From the NCBI RefSeq assembly GCF_040807025.1, contig NC_090946.1, positions 4,444,001 through 4,508,000 on the forward strand: a stretch of DNA of 64,000 nt, written 5' to 3'. The position numbers and the translations under genes are program-made. The notes beneath the pieces were generated by a model that had not been told where the DNA came from, searched no databases, and was given only the letters and a program-made list of their open reading frames with translations. This document shows positions 1 through 9,700 of this stretch, piece by piece; position 1 is the stretch's first letter, and every line of letters begins with the position of its first letter. The DNA is from Struthio camelus (Eukaryota > Chordata > Aves > Struthioniformes > Struthionidae).

Positions 1-3000
1 CAGAGGTAGAGGTTTGCGTCAGAATTATTGTTTCTCCTACTGTAGTTACTCCTCCTCCTATCTACTGGAGAAGTACTGAGCTTCAAAAAGCAGGCAGTGT
101 GTTACTAGAATTCAAATGTTTCTTAATTTCAGCAGAGGAAGACAAGCAAGTATGGGAATGTGACGGTGGGGGGACGGGGGGGGTTGTGGATATTTATTTT
201 GTTTCTGAGAAAAAGGTTGAAGACAACCCCCAAATGTGACCATCTGGTTTGTAGGCTCGCAAAGACATTTTCGGCATCCACACGAGACACTGGAGCCCTA
301 AGCCATCGGACACGCTGCTTGAAGAGCTTGCTGAAAAATGTGTCGGTAAGATGAAAAAGCGCTCCGAGTTCCTGCCTGTGCCTGGGTCCTGACAGCGTCT
401 GAGCTTGTGCCAGGCAGTACCCAAGCTCCCGTGCCTTCCCTCAGAATTCGCCCACCAGCCAGGCGGCACGCCTTGCTCGCTCGCAGAGTGGGATGCTTCT
501 GCCTACGTCCCTTCCCTTGTCTCCCACAACACGGAAGGGTTTGCGGGGCATCCTCCTCAGGAGCAAAGTTTTGCTCAGAGGGCTACTTCCGCCGCACCGG
601 CTATAGGGCGCTGGGCCTCCCAGAACGGGAGTTCCCCACCACGGAACGCCTCTGCGGGGCAGGACCTCTTTTCCCGCTGTCCCTGGAACTCTTCCCCTTC
701 GGGCCACATGCCCGGACTTTGGCAGTGTCCCTTGGCAAAGCCTGTCCTTGACTCCTCTGTGCTGCCTGAGACCGACGGACCTTTTGATTCTGGTCTGCTG
801 AATTAGGATACTGTGGGGCCGATATTCAAGCCCTCTGCGCTGAAGCTGCCCTCTGTGCTCTCCATCGCCACTATCCCCACATCTACACAAGCAGTCAGAA
901 GCTGCAGATCGACGTGGCTGCCGTTGAAATCACAGCAACGGATTTTGCGGTGGCTATGCAGAAGACTGCACCAGCTTCACAGAGGGCCGTGGCTTCCCCT
1001 GGACAACCACTCCCACTCATTTCCAAGCCTCTGCTTCAGAACACGCTAGAGAGGCTCCTAAAAGGCGTGCAGAGGGTATTTCCCCATGCAGCCCTTGCAC
1101 TCCAGAAGCACCAACAGCCAGGTAGGGCCGTTACGTTCACTGCCGTCAACCTCTCCCACAGCAAACCCTGCTAGTTTGCGCCAACAACAGAAAGAAACCT
1201 TTGCGCCAGGCGGAGCTTAAACGGAATGGTGGAGCTTGGGAGAGCTGGGAACTCCTCCCAACCCAAGTCACAGCAAGGGCACTGTGGGTTCTCCACTGAA
1301 GCAGCCAGTTTCTGGAGGTTGTCAGCATCATCTTTCCTGCTGTTTGGGACTGATTTGAGGCTTGAACTAGGAGGCAATATGAGGGAGTGTTTGGCCGTGC
1401 CCTTCCCTTCTTTTCCACACTGGGAGTGTGGGCTCCCGCTGCAGAAAGCAGTGGCCTTGTTGGCTGCTTTAGGTGTGCAGGAAGCGCGGAAGGGCTTCCT
1501 GCTTGTCCTCTCTCTGTATTGTAAGGAGAAAGGGAGCTTTCACCAGTAGCAAAAGACAGCTTAGGCAAATCCGGACAGTTTGGGGGAAACGGCATTCAGT
1601 GTGTGCCCTTGCAGTGAAGACAGGCAAGGCAGTGGGTTTCAGCCCTCATTTAGAAGCTGGCTTAGTGCAAGGGAGGGCTGCAGACCTGCAGGAAAGTTAA
1701 CCACCCTCTCTTGCCTTCTCATGATGGTACCAATCATTCTTCAGAAAACGACTGCCTGGAGAGGGAGGGCGAGTCACCTTCTGGACAACAAAAAGAAACC
1801 TTCCTTAACTTGAACAGGTAACTGCCCGCGGCCTTTTGAGTGAAATGCTTCTGCTTGCTGGGGCTTTCCAAACTGCCTTGGCGGTTGCAAGCGGCAGGGG
1901 TGGCAGATGAGGGAGGAAAGAAGCGTTTGTCCAGGGTGTCTGGTGTCCAAAACTGCCAGAAGCAAGCACGGCGATAGAACTAGCTGCTACAGTGTGTGCC
2001 GGACAGGGAAAGACACCTCCACCATCTGGGTCTTGACCGATCGCTTTCCTTCCAAACTGCTTGTCTTGCAGCTCTTCTCCTAGCAATGCTTGCGGCCAGC
2101 CAGCATGTCACAGGCCCAGGTTCCTGATAGCTGGAGAGCCCGGCTACGGGCAAACTTCTCACTTGGCGCCTGCACTAATACACGCGCTGGAGAGGTTTGC
2201 CGTTCATGTGCTGGACCTGCCGGCTCTCTTTGCTAGCAGCACGTCACCTGAAGAAAGATGCACCCAGGTACCGCTTCTCTCTGCAGGCTCCCAGGATTAA
2301 CAGGCTTCACGGGCTTAGTGGAGGTGGCCTGGCGTTCCTGTGCTTTCTGGGGTGTGTGTTTTGCGCTGAAAGAACACTTTTCTTGTACACCGAACAGCAG
2401 AGAAGCAGCGCGTTGTGCCGGAGCATCTTTTCCATTGCAAGTGCCACACAGTAAGGCTGTTGCTAGCAGCTCAGGGAGCTCCAAGATGCTCTTGAGAAGC
2501 CTCTCTTCCTGGCAAGAGCTGCTGCTGATGACAGTGGGCTCTGCAGAGCTGTTTCCCTTGCCTCTTCAGGCTCTCTAGCTCCCAGGAGGCGCCTCTGCAT
2601 CAGCCCGACTGCAGGGCATGCCCTCTCGCCAGCCTCCTTCTTTGGCATGCGGAAATGCAAGCCCGGTTTGGGGGCAAAGAAAAGTGTTTCTTTTCTCTCA
2701 GCATGCCACAGGCAAAAGACAGGAAGACACTTGTTGATTGCTAGGAGTATTCTTTGGAGTTGGGCAGTTACTGAGAGTACTGAGCAAGCAATGTGGTCGG
2801 AAGGACACTACCACTGGAACCCAGGGGCGAGGCTCTGGGGGAGATACCTGACCCCCTAAGCAGTTTGGAAAGCCGGCAGAGAGTCAGCTCTGCTTCTGGC
2901 TGCGTAGCTCAGTCTACACCTGTGTCCAAGGAGAAATGTTACCTTGTTCTTGGTGGCTTGTTTGGACACTTGCTCTTTGCGCGCTCCTGTTTTGGAGGTG

Positions 3001-5290
3001 CTTTTGATTGGTACTTTTGCTTGGTGCTTTTGATTTGCTGTTCAGCAGCAGCCTCTGCTGCTCCGTTCAGAGGTCTTCCCCAAGCTTCCTTCTTACTAGT
3101 TGATCCGAGAAGCCCAGAGGACAGCCCCCAGCATCATTTATATGCCACACATCCACGCCTGGTGGGAGGCTGCTGGAGTCACCTTGAGAGCTACGCTCAC
3201 CACACTGCTAGAGCGCATTCCAGCTCACGCTCCAGTGCTGTTGCTCGCTACTTCGGATGTTTGCCATGCAGATCTCCCAGAAGAGGTATTGCTGTCACCG
3301 CTTTGCCCGCTTTTCTCAGTCCCTTGATAAGTTATCACTCCCTTAAGCACCTCAGTCCTGTGCCCTCCTAAGCAATTGGACACTGCTCTTCTTAGGGCAC
3401 CCTGCTGGCATCTCTTCCCTCGGCAGTTGCCACAAGGCTTCAACGCGAAGGGCAGCAAGGCAAGGCAATCCACAGCAGGCCACCGAGGAGCTGGTCCGTG
3501 TCCTCCCTGGCCTCACTGGAACCTCGGCTCGCTGCCCTGAGCTTTCATCCTGGAGGTCTTCCTTAAAGAAGACGCCCTCCATTGCCGGGCTGACCCACTA
3601 CAATCTTGCCTTGAAGGCCAAGAAGCAAACTTGTTCTAGTCTCCCCCTTATTCAAAGCATTCCTCGGCTTCACTGAAAACCGTTTTCACCTTCTTGGAGT
3701 AGAACACGAATTCGGGGGGGTGGGGGAGGGCGCCGAGTGGGGGCCTTATGGCTGCACGCTTTATTTATTTTCAGGTGCAAGCTTTATTTTCTGAGCTTTA
3801 TGGAGAAGTCTTCAGTGTCCAGTCACCTAGCGAGGAGGAAGGGAGAAAGTTTTTCGAGGACTTGCTTGTCCAGCAAGCTGCTCAACCTGCTGCACCACAA
3901 AGGAGAGCAGGTGGGCCCGTTCTACACATAGAGCTTTGCCATCGGTAGCTTAGCAGCTATTCGGCATGTGTTTGGGTCACTGGTACGTCAGCAGATGGAC
4001 TCTGCTTGTGTCTGACTGCCATCACTTGGCTAACCTTTTCTGGTTGACTGGAGGTTGTCACACACTGCAAGGCCTGCCTGTGGCATCCCCACCTGAGCCT
4101 CGACTGCTGACGGAGGAGGAAGAGAGGCAGCTGGAGGAGCAAGAGGAGGACACATTGCCAGCGGTGCCTGCAGATGCCAGTACAGCCCTCTCCGGTGGCA
4201 AGGTCCCTTCGATTTTCTGTTGGAGCTTTTTGGTCTTTTGGGGATGAGCTGCCAATGGCGTTGCTACCTTCCCTGTTGCCATGGCATGCCAGGCTTTGGA
4301 GATGCGGCGGCTTTATGCCAAAGGCATTCCGTTTCGGACTGCGTTTCAGCATGGGAGGTGAATGCCCAGGACGTTCAGCCAGCATGCTTACCAAGTAAAG
4401 GCCAGCCACAGAGGTTGGGTCACACTGGAAAACCCTGGCCTGGATGGCCCTGCAACTGCTAACTCCTCAAATGTTACATGCTGTTTAGAGCAGTTGCTGA
4501 ACGCTCCGCAAGTTCTTCCCGGCATAGGAAAGAGGCCGTCTTTTCCCTTTGCCTTGCCTTCCTTTTTCGCTTCTTCTCCCTCTCGCCTTGCTGCCAGCAC
4601 AATGGCACTTGAGTGCCTCTCGCCATTTCCCTGGTGCACCAAGTAAGAGGACGATGCTCGATTTCAAAGACAGAACTGCTTAGGTAATGCTTTGGCGTGC
4701 TGCTTCTGCTATCTCTGTGCAGCCGTATGCAGAGGAAAGCGAAGGCGGCCCACATCGCCCTCAGAGAGCCTAGCAGAGAAGAGGAGGAGATGTTCAGCCG
4801 CTGCTGAGAAGGAAACTAACATCTGCCTCCTTTGTTGTGTCCCAACACATCGAGAGCCTGTTCAGAAGATCCCGTGCAGCTGTAAACTTGTACTGTCTGG
4901 CTTTTTTCTTCAGCAGCTGCTGAATGACATTGGCGAGGCAACCAAGGACTGCAGCATACGCCACCTCGAGAAACTCCATCTGGTGCTCAGCCAGTGCACT
5001 TACCGCCACCGGCAGGACAATGACAGAACTCGCTTAATAGAGGTATTTGCTAAGTAGAGCCAACCAGCGACGGCATGCATCTACAGATCCTTTTCTTTTC
5101 CCTAAAGAACTCAGCTGCAGGGGTTGTGCATTTTTCTTCCCGCTTATAGCAAGTTTGTCTTTGGTTGGTTGGTGACTGTTGCTATTGTCAATCTTTTTTT
5201 TTTTTTAGGAAATGAAGGAAGCAATTGGAAACTTCTCCCGTGCTCCTAACGTGAAACTCAGGAAAGGGGCGCCTGGAAGACAGGAATAAA
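1..5290 (+). CDS. ATAD2-like gene copy A, 3' part (AAA1 end, AAA2, C-terminal domain)
   Basis: Homologue of ATAD2/ATAD2B, a nuclear AAA+ ATPase chromatin factor. Only the 3' part is inside the window. Exons read by splice sites and family match: 255-345, 807-1121, 1745-1817, 2072-2267, 3100-3285, 3775-3910, a degraded block near 4064-4200, a fused exon 4723-5042, and the last exon 5209-5289 with stop TAA at 5287. Phases join correctly from 255 to 3910. Landmarks are GYCGAD and AMQKTAPASQRAV (end of AAA1), GEPGYGQ (degenerate Walker A of AAA2), LLLATSD, and LSQCTYRHRQD near the C terminus. The bromodomain that should follow the EEQEED segment is not found. Relative to copy B it carries a 59-bp deletion and one base change. 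It may be a pseudogene, or a gene for a bromodomain-less protein. Family assignment is firm; ATAD2 versus ATAD2B is not decided. Confidence 0.85.
255..345 (+). CDS. ATAD2-like copy A exon (AAA1 C-terminal linker)
   Basis: Ninety-one bases between a TTTGTAG acceptor and a GGTAAG donor. It encodes the stretch beginning ARKDIFGIHTRHW and ending EELAEKCVG, which in ATAD2 follows the arginine-finger exon. The final single base joins the next exon in phase. Confidence 0.85.
807..1121 (+). CDS. ATAD2-like copy A exon (AAA1 lid and inter-AAA region)
   Basis: A 315-base exon opening with GYCGADIQALCAEAAL, the helical lid of AAA1. It continues through AMQKTAPASQRAV and ends in KHQQPG at a CAG/GTAGGG donor. 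It is open throughout and agrees closely with the ATAD2 family over its whole length. Confidence 0.88.
2072..2267 (+). CDS. ATAD2-like copy A exon (AAA2 start)
   Basis: This exon carries RPRFLIAGEPGYGQ and SHLAPALIHALERF and ends STSPEERCTQ at a CAG/GTACCG donor. In the ATAD2 family AAA2 is non-catalytic, and the Walker A lysine is replaced here (GEPGYGQTS). The preceding small exon 1745-1817 supplies an acidic linker ending ETFLNLN. Confidence 0.87.
3100..3285 (+). CDS. ATAD2-like copy A exon (AAA2 core)
   Basis: Sixty-two codons in phase 0. They include REAQRTAPSIIYMPHIHAWW and PVLLLATSD, the Walker B-like strand and sensor strand of the degenerate AAA2 domain. The donor is GAG/GTATTG. Confidence 0.87.
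3775..3910 (+). CDS. ATAD2-like copy A exon (AAA2 end)
   Basis: Acceptor TTTTCAG, then VQALFSELYGEVFSVQ and KFFEDLLVQQAA, as in ATAD2 just after AAA2. The donor is GCAG/GTGGGC. The next family exon (LQGLPVASPPEPRLLTEEEE, about 4064-4160) is recognisable. It has no clean AG acceptor directly before it, and the reading frame of the family is lost after EEQEEDT. Confidence 0.83.
5209..5290 (+). CDS. ATAD2-like copy A last exon, stop and poly(A) signal
   Basis: A long T-run and TTTTAG acceptor precede EMKEAIGNFSRAPNVKLRKG and a TAA stop at 5287-5289. The hexamer AATAAA at 5285-5290 overlaps the stop codon, so the 3' UTR would be very short. The same arrangement is in copy B at 16,840-16,921. Confidence 0.85.
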
Positions 5291-5350
5291 GCTCATCTAA
5301 ATCCTTTGAAGTTGTCTTCCTGGCTACCTTGTCATTGTTGCTGCTTCAGA

Positions 5351-6060
5351 AGCCTCGCAATGCTCCTTTTACATCCCTCCTCCCTCGCTCTCTCGCTAGC
5401 CACAAACCCTTCCGTTGTCTCCCCAGCGCTCTCCTGCTCGCCCCCTCCCGACGTCCGCCCAGCACCAGGGCTCAGCACCTTCTCCACCAAGGCCCCTCGA
5501 CGCACACACGCACACGCGCCCTGCGCACCCAGCCCAGTGCTCTCCTGACCCGCTCGCCCCGCCGCGGGTCCCGCGCCCCCGGTGCCGCACTCGCAGCCTG
5601 TCCTGGTGCCCTGCCCGCCGCCGGCGCCGCGGCGCCCGCTCACCAGCTCCCGCCTGCACTCGGCCAGCGCTTCCGCTCCTCCCACGCCCTGGAGGAAAAA
5701 AAAAGCCCCTGGAGTGGGTCTGTATGTGTGGAAAAGACGAGGCATCGGCCAGGTGCTGCTTCCAGGTAGCACCAGCGTCCTGAGGGCACAAGGAGGAAGG
5801 GGGTGCTGCACAGTGCGCCGTTTACAAGCGAACAAGCTCTTTCCTGAGCAGCTCTTGCTGCTTTCCTTGAAGAGACCAATTTCTGCTCTGCCTTCTCCGA
5901 GCATGCTCCGGTGCTCTCTTCCCCTCTGCCTGTCCTCACAGCTCCTCTCTTCCCCTCACGCATGATGACCTCTCCGCTGGTCCTCTCCCTGCAGCCTCCA
6001 CCGTCCTTCCAGTTCCCTCCCGGCACGCTCACGTCCCCGCCCTTTTCCCCCCACTCACAC
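5351..6060. repeat. CT/GC-rich unit joining copies A and B
   Basis: Downstream of the copy A poly(A) signal the sequence becomes pyrimidine-rich and GC-rich. Its first half resembles the copy B flank at about 17,283-17,880 (shared words such as GCTCTCCTGCTCGCCCCCTC). Its second half resembles the reverse complement of 32,950-33,110 beside copy C. Both matches look imperfect, clearly older than the gene copies themselves. No gene is seen here. Confidence 0.7.
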
Positions 6061-6718
6061 TCACTTCCCCTCTGCAGCTTCTCGCTTGGGCAGCCGGTGC
6101 TGCTGTGGAAGGGACAGCGCCCCTCCGACAGACCTCTGCAGCTGTACAGTCGGGGCGGGGGGGGGTGTCAGCAGGAGCTCGCCTCTGCTCCCACGGGCTC
6201 GCTCACTCCAGTCCTTCCTTTGAGGCCCCCGCAGAGTCCCAGGGAGGAAAGCAACCTGCAGGCGATGGCATGCAGGCCCTCGGTGTAAAGCCACTCTGCT
6301 TTCCCTGGGCAGGCATCATTTCCGTGCCTCATTCGGGTGTGTGACGCTGCGTTGGCACGCTACAGGTGGGAAGCTCCTCTGAACCGCCTCCACTGGCAAC
6401 CCAGCCAGCGTGAGGGTGCCGCGAGTGTTGTAGGCTGCGTGTGCGCGTCGCATTTTTTTCTTCTACAAAACGAGTGCCTTTAGAATGAAAATGGGGATTT
6501 GGGCTCCCGTGATTATCTCAGCCTGGGCCTACCCTTCATTTGTTTTCCCCTGTGAGCATCCCGTTTCTAAACCTCCCCAAATTAGAACCCACCCCAAGCC
6601 CAGTACTCCCAGGGGTTGTCTCGATTGCAGAGGCATTTTAGCGCCGAGGGAAAGCAATGACCATGCCCATAAAGGTTTGGGGGAGCTTTTGGTTTTGGTT
6701 TTGGTTTTATTTTCCCAG

Positions 6719-9700
6719 GCTTTGACAGCGTTGGGACACATTCGCGGCGCATTTGCCTGAAAGCAGTTCTCAGGGTGAGCGAGCACACTCCTCTGCTGCT
6801 TCACTAGGCTCGGCCCGCTCCATGCTTGTGGCCTAGTGAAGCAACAGCTAGGACTCGGCCCTTCCTCCCCAGAAGATGACTGAGTCTTCCTCTGTATTCG
6901 TTGGGTTGCTCGCTTAGGCCTGCCTTCCTCAGCAGAGCCTCTCCTTGCCAGCAGGTGTAGCCCAGCAACCCCGAGGTGGGGACATGGCAGCACTGGAAGG
7001 CCTGAGGGGAGCCCCAGCCTGGGGAAGCCCTCCTGTGGGAGGGCCTTGGGGAGTGGGCAGGGAGCTGGGGGCAGCTCCCTAAAGTGCCCCAGGCAGCTCC
7101 CCTTCCCCTTGCAGGGCCCACCTTGGCAGGGCCTGGCCGGTCAATGCGTCCCTGCAGCCCCTCTGTGACATGAGCTGAGCCCAGGCGCTTGGGGCTGCTC
7201 TCGCTACTGCTCTGCTCTGCTCTGCTCTGGAGGAGCTGCTGGGCCGTGAGCAGCAGAAGGCGAGAGGAGGTGGTGGGACAGCGCGAGACGCTGTTTGGTG
7301 AGGTTCCCAGGAGGATGCTGGAGAGCAGCGGTTTCTCCTGGCCGCAAGACCTATTTGGACTAACCCGGGAGGCCGCGAATTCCCTCTGGGCCCCTAGGGA
7401 AGTCCTCTGGCCTGCTGGAAATTGCTGGCTGCGGGAGCCCTCCATTATAGGGCGCTGTCGGGGCGGCACAACCTCCACGTTTTGACTCTTAGCTCCCCAG
7501 CAACACGTCCACCCCCGTGTTACTCGTGCCTTGCCAGCTGCGGTGAGAGGACCTTTGGCCCTTGCTCCAATAACTGCCTCCTGCTTTGCCGCTGCCAACA
7601 CAGGTTTCTCCTGTGACGAGGGTTCATGTAGCTGTGGGTTTCTGAGTTACGCTTGTGCTCCTTGGTATGGTGGAGCCAACCTGGTTTGGCAGGAGCGTCT
7701 TGTAGGTAGGCAGTCATGGCTACTCAAGTCTTTCTTTGAGGACTGAGAAGGTGCGTGAGAGGAGGAATCGTAAAGGTGCGTCATGTCGGAAGACGTTGCA
7801 GACAGCTCCTGCGTAATTCCCTGCTGCTGGCTGAGGTTTTTGCATTAGCATTCCAAGTAGACCTTCCGACTACTGACTCTCGTGTCTACGGGCTCAGCAA
7901 TTTCTCCAGTGTCTTGTGAACCAAACGCTTGCTTGCCTTCCAGGAGATTTCCCGTGTCCTCTTCAGCAACTTTTGTTGCCTGAGAAACTGCCTCAGGAGT
8001 AAAGAGCTTTTCTTGCATGCTTCCAAAAGTTGACATGTGCTTCGTATGCTCTTTGAGTTCAGGTTCGGAGGAAGCATGGACCTCAGGCAGACTGCAGGAG
8101 TCCTTGCAGCAGAAGTCAAAATGTCTTTACCTTCCTCTTTCTCAGTAAGTAATGCCTTCCACCCAGCACTCTGATGCCCTTGCACTTTTCACGCAGCTGA
8201 ACGAACGCCTTCCAAAGTGCACTGCACTCTAAAAGAACCTGTATCTTTGCTCCCTGTAGGCGTGCTATAGCCTGAGAGACAGGAAACCTGTTATATGCGA
8301 TCAAGCTCCACTGGAAAGTACGTCAGAGGCAGCGCTTCTCGGAAGGGCTAATTTCTCGCCTCTAAGCGGGGGACAGGCGATGCGACGTGAAAACGTCCGT
8401 ACGCTCAGCGCAGTCCCAAATTAGAGCTAGCTTCTGTCATTGTAGGCCCATCAAAGGCAGGTGAACGCCACGCAGGGGAAGATGGCCGCGCCTCTCACAA
8501 GGAGTATAACCTTCGACCCAGGAACGCTGTCGTCCAGGATCAAGAGCCATCGGAACGTGGGTTATCGGCACCGTTGGTCTGAAGGGCTGATTGCTTGTGT
8601 TTAAGGGCGGGGGAGTACAGCTTTCCTGAATGAGACGGTACATATGCAGTGGCAAACCAGATCCGATGCCCGGGCACTGTAATTACAGGGTCCTCAGAAG
8701 ACGAGCAAGAGCAGGAAGAGGATGATGGCGAAGGCACCGCCCGGGCACCTCACCTCAGGCAAACTGCTGAAGACGCTGCCGCTCCCCGGGAAGGTAGGCT
8801 AGATGCAGAGCCTCTCTGAAGGGCTCGTTTCTTGTGTGTAAGTGGGATACAGGCTGGGCAATGCAAGCGTATACACGCACAGACAAATCAGAAGCTCTCT
8901 CTCTAGGCTCTGTGATTACAGGGGCAACACGGGAAGGTGAAGGCCGGGAAGGGGGAGATGGCAAAGGTCCCTGGAAGCAGTATAGCCTTCGAGCCAGGAA
9001 GACTGTTGCCTACTCCCAGGATGCATTGGAAAGTAGGTTCCATGCACAGTTTCTCGGAAGAGCTGATTTCTTGTGTAGAGTGGGCTACAAGGGGCTAAAG
9101 GAAAACACAACTTTCATTGACGTTCCCTGCCTTCGTTCTGCAGGTCAGGCTCTCCCTTTGGGATTGAGATGCCTGTAACCTGTGCACGTTGCACTTCTTG
9201 GCCAGTGTGCAGGCTCATTGCTGCTTTTTGTTTCTTCAGGCCCATCTTCTGCTGCCAGACCAAGAGCTGCGTCGAGCCGTGCTCGGTCGCGAAGCCCGTG
9301 CTGCAGAAGAACAAGCAGGTCGCTGTACGGCTAGTGATAGTTCTCAGGGATCCGTAGCGGTGCAACTCCCATCACCGAGTAACGCATGTAAAGCTTTTCC
9401 AAGGGATGCTCAGGAGGGGGAAAAATCTCAGCATTGTAGCTGTGGCAGTCAAAGGGTCTAGAGGGAGCAAGGCTTTTCCTTTGGGACAGGAGAGAACTTT
9501 CATTCGCCAACAGCTTGTAAAAAGGCAGGATTTTGCCATGGGGTAGCCAGCCATGAGATGATGGTGGCGGAGGTCCTGGCTGAGACTGGGTAACGGAAAT
9601 CCTTCTGTTCTACACTTGAAGCCAGAATCCCCTGCCACAAACTGACGTTAGACGATGTCATGGTGAAGTAGAACAATGATTTTCTTAACCCAGGCAGGCA

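Larger units (their letters stand above)
1..5350 (+). repeat. Direct repeat arm A (matches 11,573-16,980)
   Basis: Every base pair I compared between 1-4825 and 11,573-16,397 agrees at offset 11,572 apart from C/T at 3663 versus 15,235. After a 59-bp deletion in this arm the offset becomes 11,631, and identity continues through the stop codon to about 5354. Beyond that the two flanks diverge. Confidence 0.95.

Noticed and set aside
1146..1595. A 149-codon minus-strand frame repeated in all three copies
   Set aside because: It lies over an intron of the ATAD2-like gene on the opposite strand and has no recognisable motif; repetition follows from the duplication.
4200..4700. Bromodomain exons in copy A
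   Set aside because: All three frames were read; only a faint echo with many mismatches and a different frame was seen, not enough to call.
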